DNA of 13,141 nt from DASXMX01 sp036794395 (GTDB taxonomy: Bacteria > Planctomycetota > Phycisphaerae > Tepidisphaerales > Tepidisphaeraceae), in the NCBI GenBank assembly GCA_036794395.1, contig DAIRGS010000199.1, positions 1-13,141 on the forward strand, given 5' to 3'. The position numbers and the translations under genes are program-made. This document shows, one piece after another, positions 6,988 to 13,104 of the stretch. Under the pieces are notes generated by a model. It ran no database searches. It saw only the letters and a list, made by a program, of their open reading frames with translations, and was not told where the DNA came from. Within the stretch, counting starts at the first letter, position 1. The number at the start of each line of letters is the position of its first letter.

Positions 6988-7161
6988 ATGACTCAGTCCG
7001 TCGAACAGCTTGTGCGCAACTACCGTAAGGCGTCCGCTGTCGTGAGAAAGAAGTACAACACGCCGGCTAAGGCCCGGCAGTTTCTGGTCAAAGTCGGCAT
7101 CCTCGAAAAGCATGCTGGTTCGAAAAACGGCGTTCGCCTCGCCAAACCGTACCGCGATTGA
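6988..7161 (+). CDS. 57-residue antitoxin-like protein upstream of the ADP-ribosyltransferase
   Basis: The product begins MTQSVEQLVRNYRKASAVVR and ends LAKPYRD. It is basic, probably helical in the first half, and carries the C-terminal pattern TPAKARQFLVKVGIL, resembling small uncharacterised proteins I associate with toxin-gene neighbourhoods. I cannot name a family. Its TGA (7159-7161) overlaps the TTG start of the next gene (7158-7160) in the string ATTGA, so the two are translationally coupled. Upstream lie the phased operator-like repeats. Order (small first gene, then toxin-like enzyme), overlap and operator are typical of Type II toxin-antitoxin operons, hence the call. The ribosome-binding site is weak (GGTG next to the ATG). 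A broken copy of its 5' end lies at 5667. Confidence 0.6.
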   Translation: MTQSVEQLVRNYRKASAVVRKKYNTPAKARQFLVKVGILEKHAGSKNGVRLAKPYRD

Positions 7162-7769
7162 ATCCCGCCTCAACCACCTTTGTACTCGGCTACCACGGAT
7201 GCGACGCGGCTGTCGCCGAGAGGATTTTCGTCGGTAAGACTTCGCTGTCGGCCAGTGAGAACGACTACGACTGGCTGGGGCACGGCGTCTACTTTTGGGA
7301 ACACAGCGCCCGCCGGGCTTACGATTTTGCATGCGAGGTCCGCGACCGATCGGTTGGTCGCAAGCGTAGGCTCAAGCGGCCTGCTGTCGTTGGCGCAATT
7401 ATTGACTTAGGAAATTGTCTTAACCTGCTGGACAGCGAATCGATCGAAATGGTCAGCGATGCCTATCTCGATCTCGTTCGCCTACATCGCGAAGCCGAAG
7501 AGCCGCTGCCCCAAAACTCGGGCGGCCAAGACCGCCTACTTCGTCGCCTGGATTGCGCTGTCCTCGAGATGTTGCATGCCACACGGCAGGAACGGGCCGA
7601 GCCTGCCTTCGATTCCGTTCGCGCAGCCTTTATCGAAGGCACACCCATCTATGAAGATGCCGGCTTCCACGCCAAGAACCATATCCAGCTCTGCGTCCGC
7701 AACGTCGCTTGCATCAAAGGGTATTTCCGCCCCCTCACTGATGAAGGCAAACCGCTGGAATTCACCTAA
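7158..7769 (+). CDS. PARP-like ADP-ribosyltransferase candidate, probable toxin
   Basis: The 203-residue protein looks like an ADP-ribosyltransferase-fold enzyme, which would move ADP-ribose from NAD+ to a macromolecule. The N-terminal third fits the PARP-type H-Y-x pattern: LGYHGCD (H13) where PARPs have YHGT, then DWLGHGVYFWEHSARRAYDFA (residues 38-58; Y45), equivalent to GKGIYFxxxxxxA. The third triad position is uncertain; NHIQLCVRN (174-182) is the best candidate strand, which would place Q177 where many PARPs have glutamate. The C-terminus CIKGYFRP is intact. There is no signal peptide or membrane segment, so it acts in the cytoplasm. The TTG start overlaps the small gene's stop, and no better start exists. 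Target (protein, RNA or DNA) is unknown. It could instead be a metabolic NAD-using enzyme, but the operon layout favours a toxin. Confidence 0.7.
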   Translation: MNPASTTFVLGYHGCDAAVAERIFVGKTSLSASENDYDWLGHGVYFWEHSARRAYDFACEVRDRSVGRKRRLKRPAVVGAIIDLGNCLNLLDSESIEMVSDAYLDLVRLHREAEEPLPQNSGGQDRLLRRLDCAVLEMLHATRQERAEPAFDSVRAAFIEGTPIYEDAGFHAKNHIQLCVRNVACIKGYFRPLTDEGKPLEFT

Positions 7770-7796
7770 TACATTCCGCTTCGCGCCCTCGCGGGC

Positions 7797-9041
7797 TTAC
7801 GAAGTCAGGATCGGGAACTTGGTGCTGCTGATGGGGAGGTGGCTGTACTCCTCCACCAGCCGGCGGTACTCCTTAGCTACTTTTCGTTGTTTGCGGCCGA
7901 GGGTGTAGAGGCCGACTTTGTTGACCGTTCCGCGCATTTTGGTGAGTGCGGTGTCCCAGTCCTTCATGTCGACGAGGCCGAACCAGGTGAAGCCGATGAT
8001 GGGGACGCCGTCTTCGCGGAGGCGGAGGAGGTTCATCCATTCCTTCCAGAGCCACTCGACGGCGAACTTGGCGGTGCGATTGGTTTCGGTGTGCATGACC
8101 GGCAGGCGGTAGCGGTCGTAATACTGGCGGGTAATGACGTAATACCCATACACATCGCCGGCGCCGATAGACCGGCCATCGGCGCGGAGGACGTGTTCGT
8201 TGGTGATGTAATAATCGGTGCCCATAATGCAGTGGCTGCGGAGCTCGCGCTGGGCCATATACCAGGTGTATTCATCGGCGGTCATGCCGCTGGAAAGGAG
8301 GTAACGATACATGGTGGCCGAGACGTCGTGGGCGAAGAGCAGGTCGAGGGAGAGGAAGCGACGTTCGTTCATGAAATGCGCCTGCTCGACGACCGCCGGG
8401 CTTCCGGGGTGGACGTATTCGGTGCTTTCGCTGTAGACGAAGATGGCGTCGGGGCGGAGATCGAGGATGGCGCGCATGGCGAGGATGGAGGCTTTGACGC
8501 AGTTCTTGACGTTGTTGATGAAACCGACATCGCTCATGAGCTGCTCGTTCCACCAGCCGAACGCGGCGGAGAACTGGGCGGTGACGTAAATTTCGTTGAC
8601 GGGCGTGTAGTAGCGTACCCAGGGATAGCGCTCGGCGAACTTGCGCGCGTACTCGGCAAAGTAGCTGGGCCAGTCGGGGTTTTGAAAGTCGCCGAGCCAG
8701 TCGGGGAGGCCGAAGTGAACCAGATCGATGATGGGGACGATGCCCAGTCGTCGCATCTCGTGCATGACGGGGTCGAGGAAGGACCAGTCGTACTCGTCCT
8801 TGCCTTTGAAAATTTTGTAGATGGGCGGGCCATAGCGGAGGTAGCGGAGGCCCAGCTCGCGGACGAGTTTGAGATCGGTCTGCCACATCTCGTAGTGGCC
8901 GGTATCGCGAAGCTGATCGACGCGGACGCCGCCCTCGATTTTGGGGCAGGAGCATTCGATGCCGACGCCGAACATGAAGCGAAGCGTGTCGACGGGATCC
9001 GCCGGTCGGATTGAGGGGGTGATAGAGGGGGGGCCGGTCAT
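7797..9041 (-). CDS. GH1-like glycoside hydrolase
   Basis: The 414-residue protein has the order of a family 1 beta-glycosidase (TIM barrel, retaining). The acid/base glutamate is E150 in YTPVNEIYVT, where canonical members have TxNEP, and the nucleophile is E319 in MHTETN, where canonical members have TENG. The early strand LRYLRYGPP (66-73), IIDLVHFGLPDWLG (104-117), and the late TWFGLVDMKDW and KVGLYTLGRKQRK blocks also fit. It is somewhat shorter than typical GH1 enzymes (about 450) and belongs to a divergent branch; such domains are sometimes fused to sugar-nucleotide reductases, but not here. No signal peptide is visible, so it is probably cytoplasmic. The substrate cannot be predicted. 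The ATG at 9041 lacks a clear ribosome-binding site; M23 is a possible alternative start. It converges on the ADP-ribosyltransferase gene with 27 bases between them. Confidence 0.8.
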   Translation of the reverse strand: MTGPPSITPSIRPADPVDTLRFMFGVGIECSCPKIEGGVRVDQLRDTGHYEMWQTDLKLVRELGLRYLRYGPPIYKIFKGKDEYDWSFLDPVMHEMRRLGIVPIIDLVHFGLPDWLGDFQNPDWPSYFAEYARKFAERYPWVRYYTPVNEIYVTAQFSAAFGWWNEQLMSDVGFINNVKNCVKASILAMRAILDLRPDAIFVYSESTEYVHPGSPAVVEQAHFMNERRFLSLDLLFAHDVSATMYRYLLSSGMTADEYTWYMAQRELRSHCIMGTDYYITNEHVLRADGRSIGAGDVYGYYVITRQYYDRYRLPVMHTETNRTAKFAVEWLWKEWMNLLRLREDGVPIIGFTWFGLVDMKDWDTALTKMRGTVNKVGLYTLGRKQRKVAKEYRRLVEEYSHLPISSTKFPILTS

Positions 9042-9063
9042 TCAGAGCGACTTATACCGAATG

Positions 9064-9144
9064 GAATTGACAATGGACAATTGACAATTGACAACGAAGA
9101 CGGGGGAGGGGCAATGGACAATTGACAATGGATAATTGACAACG
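9064..9144. repeat. left ATTGACAATGG-type repeats, two copies
   Basis: Two AT-rich copies at 9064-9096 and 9111-9144 are separated by the G-rich spacer AAGACGGGGGAGGG. Each consists of staggered ATTGACAATGGACA-like units and ends AATTGACAACG. Similar strings recur, in my memory of bacterial genomes, next to IVP-type genes. Spacing is too irregular and the units too short for a CRISPR array. Confidence 0.75.
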
Positions 9145-9153
9145 GATTTCGGG

Positions 9154-9177
9154 GAGGGCGGTCACTCGACCGCTCTT
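9154..9177. repeat. short palindrome overlapping the IVP gene's stop
   Basis: GAGGGCGGTC (9154-9163) pairs with GACCGCTCTT (9168-9177) across a four-base loop, with only small mismatches on the outer side. The IVP gene's TGA (9162-9164) and last codons lie inside it. The sequence just before, GGATTTCGGGGAGGGCG at 9144-9160, resembles the start of the palindrome at 166-181. No T-run follows in either direction, so intrinsic termination is doubtful. Confidence 0.45.
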
Positions 9178-9554
9178 GCGTTGTTTGGCGTAACTTGCTT
9201 TGGACGCATTTTCGTGGACTTAATGATGCTGGTGAGGAGCTTGAGGAGTTCGCGAAGATCCTTGTGGATCGAGGCAAAGCCGTGAGCGTCGAGGTATCCT
9301 GTTTCCTTCAGGAGTTCGAGCCAGTACTCCGTTTCGTTGGATTCTTTCAACGCAATTGCAAGTTTGTGAATGAAATCGGGCCGGCTTTCGGCCTGCTCTG
9401 CCTCCCGGACCAGTGCGCCAATGGACGTGCCGCACCTGAGCAACTGTTTGGAAAGCACGAACTCGCGCTTTTCGGTCGAAAGATGCTTGAAAAGATTCAC
9501 GATCCGAACGGCAAACGCGAACGACTTTCCCTGAATCGCCCCTTTCGTCATCAT
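9162..9554 (-). CDS. four-helix-bundle protein of the 23S rRNA intervening-sequence (IVP) family
   Basis: The 130-residue protein matches the family first seen inside 23S rRNA intervening sequences and also known as free-standing genes; it is structurally related to Avd proteins of diversity-generating retroelements. Four amphipathic helices are expected. Signature segments are SFAFAVRIVNLFKHL (11-25), LSKQLLRCGTSIGALVREA (34-52, usually QLxRSGTSIGANxxEA) and DFIHKLAIALKESNETEYWLELL (60-82). Length is normal for the family (about 120). The exact role is unknown; a nucleic-acid-binding bundle is the usual proposal. Two adjacent ATGs serve as start, with AGGT about 5 bases upstream. It lies inside inverted AT-rich repeats and not in an rRNA gene, and it separates glnA from the GH1-like gene. 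Confidence 0.88.
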   Translation of the reverse strand: MMTKGAIQGKSFAFAVRIVNLFKHLSTEKREFVLSKQLLRCGTSIGALVREAEQAESRPDFIHKLAIALKESNETEYWLELLKETGYLDAHGFASIHKDLRELLKLLTSIIKSTKMRPKQVTPNNARAVE

Positions 9555-9580
9555 CGGTGACCTGCGTTTGCCGAGGTTTT

Positions 9581-9617
9581 CGTTGTCAATTGTCCATTAT
9601 CAATTGTCAATTGAATT
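9581..9617. repeat. right inverted copy of the ATTGACAATGG-type repeat
   Basis: The plus strand begins CGTTGTCAATTGTCCATTAT and continues to GAATT. Its reverse complement ends AATTGACAACG, as do both left copies, so it faces inward. Its last two bases are part of the glnA TAA (9616-9618 on the plus strand), meaning the repeat abuts the gene end with no gap. Confidence 0.75.
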
Positions 9618-11028
9618 AAATGTCGAAGTACATGCAGAACTCATACGGGTGGGGGCGCATGCGGATGGCGTCTACTTCGTTTTCGCGTTTATATTTGATC
9701 CAGTAGTGGATGACGTCGGCGGTGAAGACGTCGCCATTGAGGAGGAATTCGTGGTCGTTTTCGAGGGCGTCGAGGGCTTCGTCGAGGCCGCCGGGGGCGG
9801 AGCCGATTTTTTCGTACTCGGCTGGGGAGAGGTGGTACATGTCTTTGTCGAGGGGTTCGCCGGGGTGGATTTTATTCTGGATGCCGTCGATGGCGGCCAT
9901 GACCATCGCGCTGAAGGCGAGGTAGGGATTGCAGGAGCCGTCGGGGCAGCGGAACTCGATGCGCTTGGTCTTGGGGTTCTCGCTGTACATGGGGATGCGG
10001 ATGGCGGCGGAGCGGTTGCGGCTGGAGTAGACGAGATTGACCGGGGCTTCGTAGCCGGGCACGAGGCGCTTGTAGCTGTTAGTGGTTGGGTTGCACAGGG
10101 CGCAGAGGGCGCCGGCGTGCTTGAGGATTCCGCCGATGGCGAAGAGGCCCATTTCACTGAGGCCGGCGTAGCGGTTGCCGGCAAAAAGGGGCTTGTCCCC
10201 TTTCCAGAGTGAGAAGTGGATGTGCATGCCGGAGCCGTTGTCCTGGAAGAGGGGCTTGGGCATGAAGGTGACGACTTTGCCGTGGCGGGCCGCGACGTTT
10301 TTGCAGACGTATTTGTAGAGCATCACGTTGTCGGCCATGGTGACCAGGTCCTGGTAACGCATGTCGATTTCGCACTGGCCGCCGGTGGCGACTTCGTGGT
10401 GATGGGCTTCGACGGGGATGCCGAGCTCGATGAGGGTTGCGACCATTTCGCTGCGGATGTTTTGCAGGGTGTCCATCGGCGGCGTGGGGAAGTAGCCCTC
10501 TTTGAGGCGGACCTTGTAGCCGAGGTTCATGGGGTCTTCGTCGCCGCGGCCCCAGATGCCTTCGCGGGAGCCGACGTAGTATTTGGCGTAGTTGATGCCC
10601 TGGTCGTACCAGGCGTTGTCGAAGACGAAGAATTCGAGTTCGGGACCAAAATATGCAGTGTCGGCGATTTTGGTTTTTGCCAGGAACGCGGCGGCTTTGC
10701 GTGCGATGGAGCGGGGGTCGCGCGAATATTCTTTCTTGGTGATGGGATCGCGGACATCGCAGAGGAGTTGGAGGGTTGTGTGCTGGAGGAAGGGATCGAT
10801 TTTGGCGGTATCGGGGACGGGAACGAGGAGCATATCGGATTCGTTGATGGCGCGCCAGCCGCGGATGGAGGAGCCATCGAAGCCGAAGCCGTGCTCGAAG
10901 CTGTGGAGGGTGAGCTCGCTGATGGGGGTTGTGGTGTGCTGCCAGAGGCCGGGGAAATCCATGAAGCGGAGGTCGACGAATTCGACTTTCTTTAGTTCAC
11001 ACAGCTTCAGCACATCTCGAGGGGTCAT
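9616..11028 (-). CDS. glnA: glutamine synthetase, type I-beta
   Basis: It makes glutamine from glutamate and ammonia with ATP, the central nitrogen-assimilation step, as a cytoplasmic dodecamer. I start it at the ATG at 11028 (MTPRDVLKLCELKKVEFVDLRF), which matches the usual family start and has GGAG 9 bases upstream; a second ATG at 11043 would add five residues but lacks a ribosome-binding site. With 470 residues, numbering runs close to E. coli: D51 loop in FGFDGSS, metal ligands E130 and E132 in PELEFF, H269 in NGSGMHIHFS, the E327 flap in PGYEAP, and R339 in RNRSA. The beta-type insertion (REGIWGRGDEDP) is present, as is the adenylylation tyrosine Y398 in DKDMYHLSP, so control by an adenylyltransferase is expected. 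All catalytic motifs look intact. The C-terminus RPHPYEFCMYFDI is normal despite the repeat touching its stop codon. Confidence 0.97.
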   Translation of the reverse strand: MTPRDVLKLCELKKVEFVDLRFMDFPGLWQHTTTPISELTLHSFEHGFGFDGSSIRGWRAINESDMLLVPVPDTAKIDPFLQHTTLQLLCDVRDPITKKEYSRDPRSIARKAAAFLAKTKIADTAYFGPELEFFVFDNAWYDQGINYAKYYVGSREGIWGRGDEDPMNLGYKVRLKEGYFPTPPMDTLQNIRSEMVATLIELGIPVEAHHHEVATGGQCEIDMRYQDLVTMADNVMLYKYVCKNVAARHGKVVTFMPKPLFQDNGSGMHIHFSLWKGDKPLFAGNRYAGLSEMGLFAIGGILKHAGALCALCNPTTNSYKRLVPGYEAPVNLVYSSRNRSAAIRIPMYSENPKTKRIEFRCPDGSCNPYLAFSAMVMAAIDGIQNKIHPGEPLDKDMYHLSPAEYEKIGSAPGGLDEALDALENDHEFLLNGDVFTADVIHYWIKYKRENEVDAIRMRPHPYEFCMYFDI

Positions 11029-11087
11029 TGAGGAAATCTCCATCCGGCGCGGCGTGGGCGACGGGAAAAAATGCGGTTGTGGGGTGA

Positions 11088-11116
11088 AGTCTACAGGTCG
11101 GTTGAGAAGCGGTCAA
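11088..11116 (-). promoter_or_regulatory. sigma70-type promoter of glnA
   Basis: On the minus strand TTGACC (11111-11116) and TAGACT (11088-11093) are separated by exactly 17 bases. Transcription would start near 11080, leaving a leader of about 50 bases before the ATG at 11028. I see no sigma54-type GG/GC element in the same stretch. Confidence 0.6.
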
Positions 11117-11504
11117 AAGCTTGGGGCCATTCGGGGAGCGAGGACGCTTAAATTGGTGGGGTTAGAAGTTTGGACGGGGGCGGGAAATATGGAAGAAGAT
11201 TTAGGGAGATAGGACTGACGTTGTGATTTGTCTGCGTGCCAGCTTCAAGTTTTGAGTTACGGATTCGACTGCGCTCACCGCAGGCCAAAACTACGCTGTT
11301 CACGTTGATGTCGGGGCTGCCTTGGCGGGTGGGAGTAAGACAATAAGGAATCGCTGCGCGATGCGGTGTGATATGGGTGGACACGGGGGTCGCGCCCCTA
11401 CGGGGGTGAGGAAGGTTGGTTTCTGAGGGTGCGGGAGTCGAATTGTTTCGGCGAATTGTGGGGGGCGTCTTTTCTTTTTGGGTGGAACGATCTAGGTTGA
11501 CGGG
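11117..11504. other. intergenic region between divergent glnA and acpS
   Basis: About 390 bases without a credible gene on either strand. It contains a small CTGCG/CGCAG hairpin (11269-11283) and a G/C-run hairpin near 11384-11407. The part closest to acpS is T-rich (TCTTTTCTTTTT, near 11468-11480), but I cannot place a convincing promoter for acpS. Confidence 0.5.
11384..11407. repeat. short G/C-run palindrome
   Basis: CGGGGGTCGCGCCCC is followed by TACGGGGGTG, so the central CCCC run can pair with the G run on either side, giving two alternative hairpins. It resembles dispersed GC-rich repeats of the GTAGGGGCGCGACCCCC kind that I recall from other genomes. No second copy lies in this window. 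Confidence 0.35.
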
Positions 11505-11894
11505 ATGCCGATCGTGGGTCATGGAATTGACATCGTGGAGACGTCGCGGATTCGCCAGCTGGTGGAGGAGCATGGGAAGCATTTTCTGGATCGGTGTTTT
11601 ACGGAGGCGGAGCAGGCGTATTGTTTGCAGAACAGCAAGCGGCGGTTCGAGCATCTGGCGGGCCGGTTCGCGGCTAAAGAGGCGGTGCTGAAGGTTTTGG
11701 GGACGGGATGGCGCGGGGGGATTGCGTGGACGGACATTGAGATTGTTAACGAGCCCAGCGGGCAGCCGCGACTTAGTATTTCGGGGGAGAGCTTGCGGAT
11801 TGCCAGTGAGATGAAGATTACCGAGTGGCATGTGTCTATCAGTCATATTGAGACGCATGCAACCGCCAGTGCGATTGGAGTTGCGAAAGAATAA
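11505..11894 (+). CDS. acpS: holo-[acyl-carrier-protein] synthase
   Basis: AcpS moves the 4'-phosphopantetheine arm of coenzyme A to a serine of apo-ACP, activating it for fatty-acid synthesis; it works in the cytoplasm, usually as a trimer. The 129-residue length is normal. The start MPIVGHGIDIVE has the magnesium-binding aspartate D9, and the second signature GRFAAKEAVLKVLGTG (53-68) supplies E59 and the CoA-contacting lysine K63. The C-terminal strand WHVSISH (108-114) is typical. The ATG at 11505 fits the family start; the ribosome-binding site is weak (GACGGG just upstream). Codons are G-rich, as in other resident genes. It is followed after 142 bases by the aldolase gene in the same direction, with a large palindrome between them. 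Confidence 0.95.
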   Translation: MPIVGHGIDIVETSRIRQLVEEHGKHFLDRCFTEAEQAYCLQNSKRRFEHLAGRFAAKEAVLKVLGTGWRGGIAWTDIEIVNEPSGQPRLSISGESLRIASEMKITEWHVSISHIETHATASAIGVAKE

Positions 11895-11953
11895 TTCTTC
11901 GGTGTAAAGCGTGGAAGGTACATCCAGTTACACATTTGCGCAGACCGCGCACG

Positions 11954-12022
11954 TGGCGTGGTTGCTTCAGCAACCATGTCTTCCGATTAGCAAAAGACAT
12001 GGTCGCTGAAGCGACCACGCCA
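11954..12022. repeat. nested palindrome (REP-pair-like) between acpS and the aldolase gene
   Basis: Arms 11955-11982 and 11994-12021 are 28-base inverted repeats with two differences, separated by 11 bases; T11954 and A12022 extend the pairing. Each arm is itself a hairpin: GGTTGC-TTCA-GCAACC (11960-11975) on the left and GGTCGC-TGAA-GCGACC (12001-12016) on the right. The two differences between arms are compensatory within each small hairpin (T-A against C-G). The arrangement resembles paired REP elements. It ends 5 bases before the aldolase ribosome-binding site, so it could affect termination after acpS or expression of the aldolase gene. Confidence 0.75.
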
Positions 12023-12036
12023 TTTTGGAGATTGTC

Positions 12037-13104
12037 ATGGCTACATCTGCAACCGGGGCGATTCGGGAATATCTTGGCAAGGAGGGGGAGGATTTGCTTG
12101 GGTATGTGGCGAAGGGATTTTCGAAGGATGTGATGCATTTGCCGGGGCCGGATTTTGTGGATCGGGTGATGATGAGCGGGGACCGGAAGCCGGCGGTGCT
12201 ACGGAATTTTCAGCACATTATGAGCAGCGGGCGGCTGGGGGGCACGGGGTATGTGTCGATCTTGCCGGTGGATCAGGGGATCGAGCATTCGGCGGGGGCG
12301 AGTTTCGCGCCAAATCCGATTTACTTCGATCCGGAAAATATCGTGAAGCTGGCGATTGAGGGTGGGTGCAACGCGGTGGCTTCGACGCTGGGCGGGCTTG
12401 GTGGGGTGGCGCGGAAATATGCGCACAAGATTCCGTTCCTGGTGAAGCTGAATCACAATGAGTTTCTGAGCTATCCGAATAAGTACGATCAAATCATGTT
12501 TGGATCGGTGGAGCAGGCGAGCGAGATGGGGGCGGTTGCGGTTGGGGCGACGATTTATTTTGGGTCGGCGGAATCGGATCGGCAGATTGTGGAAGTGTCA
12601 CGCATTTTTGCGCGGGCGCATGAGCTGGGGATGGTGACGGTGTTGTGGTGCTATCTGCGGAACAATGCGTTTAAGACGGTGGACAAGGATTATCACGTGG
12701 CCGCGGATTTGACGGGGCAGGCGAATCACCTGGGGGTGACGATTGAGGCGGACATTATCAAGCAGAAGCTGCCGGAGAATAATGGGGGGTATAACGCGCT
12801 GAAGTTTGGGAAGACGGACAAGCGGGTGTATTCGGAATTGACGCCGGGCGATCATCCAATTGAGTTGTGCCGGTATCAGCTGGCGAATTGTTACATGGGG
12901 AGGATTCCGCTGATCAACAGTGGTGGCGCTTCGGGGCAGCATGATTTTGCCGAGGCGGTTCGGACGGCGGTGATTAACAAGCGAGCCGGGGGGATGGGGT
13001 TGATCAGCGGGCGGAAGGCGTTTCAGCGGCCGATGAAGGAGGGGGTGAAGTTGCTGAATTTGGTACAGGATGTTTATTTGGATGCGGGGGTGACGGTGGC
13101 GTGA
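12037..13104 (+). CDS. fbaB: class I fructose-bisphosphate aldolase (DhnA/FbaB type)
   Basis: This enzyme interconverts fructose 1,6-bisphosphate with dihydroxyacetone phosphate and glyceraldehyde 3-phosphate in glycolysis and gluconeogenesis, through a Schiff-base lysine and without metal. The 355 residues from the ATG at 12037 show the family blocks in order: ILPVDQGIEHSAG (75-87, with D79), LVKLNHNEFLSYP (135-147), the probable Schiff-base lysine K242 in EADIIKQKLPENNGG, and the phosphate-binding loops INSGGASG (293-300) and GLISGRKAFQRP (321-332). GGAG ends 6 bases before this ATG. An in-frame TTG at 12025 would overlap that ribosome-binding site and is rejected. The protein is full length and cytoplasmic. 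Codons are strongly G- and T-ending. The palindrome directly upstream may influence its expression. Confidence 0.95.
   Translation: MATSATGAIREYLGKEGEDLLGYVAKGFSKDVMHLPGPDFVDRVMMSGDRKPAVLRNFQHIMSSGRLGGTGYVSILPVDQGIEHSAGASFAPNPIYFDPENIVKLAIEGGCNAVASTLGGLGGVARKYAHKIPFLVKLNHNEFLSYPNKYDQIMFGSVEQASEMGAVAVGATIYFGSAESDRQIVEVSRIFARAHELGMVTVLWCYLRNNAFKTVDKDYHVAADLTGQANHLGVTIEADIIKQKLPENNGGYNALKFGKTDKRVYSELTPGDHPIELCRYQLANCYMGRIPLINSGGASGQHDFAEAVRTAVINKRAGGMGLISGRKAFQRPMKEGVKLLNLVQDVYLDAGVTVA

Larger units (their letters stand above)
6862..7032 (+). repeat. control-region duplication, copy B
   Basis: This is the copy attached to the intact small gene and ADP-ribosyltransferase unit, aligning gap-free to 5541-5711 with 139 of 171 identical bases by hand count. 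Upstream of the repeats the copies share only AGTCGGTAT-like sequence with a one-base length difference. Divergence of about 19% with no indel suggests either an old duplication with constrained spacing or independent capture of two related units. Confidence 0.85.
9064..9617. mobile_element. candidate small element: inverted repeats around a 23S-IVP gene
   Basis: AT-rich repeats of the ATTGACAATGG type bound this segment: two copies on the left (9064-9096 and 9111-9144) and one in inverted orientation on the right (9581-9617). All three end inward with the same AATTGACAACG. The only gene inside is a 23S-IVP/four-helix-bundle gene. The right end overlaps the stop codon of glnA, while glnA keeps its normal C-terminus. 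There is no transposase, so mobility would depend on an enzyme supplied elsewhere. No target-site duplication is evident. Confidence 0.45.

Noticed and set aside
7770..7796. Bidirectional terminator between the ADP-ribosyltransferase and GH1-like genes
   Set aside because: Only a four-base-pair GCCC/GGGC stem is available and no T-run follows on either strand.
7839..9014. 391-codon open frame on the plus strand opposite the GH1-like gene
   Set aside because: It is the antisense shadow of a recognisable GH1-like protein; its product is an Asp/Glu/Val-rich string with no domain, as expected from reading C-ending codons backwards.
9064..9144. Possible CRISPR-like array in the ATTGACAATGG repeats
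   Set aside because: Units are short, overlapping and irregular, and there are no constant-length unique spacers or cas genes.
9568..10995. Long plus-strand open frames opposite glnA (9568-10212 and 10216-10995)
   Set aside because: glnA on the minus strand has every glutamine synthetase motif; these frames are low-complexity and have no family features.
12025..12036. TTG at 12025 as the aldolase start
   Set aside because: It would place the GGAG ribosome-binding site inside the coding region; the ATG at 12037 has that site at proper distance and matches the family N-terminus.
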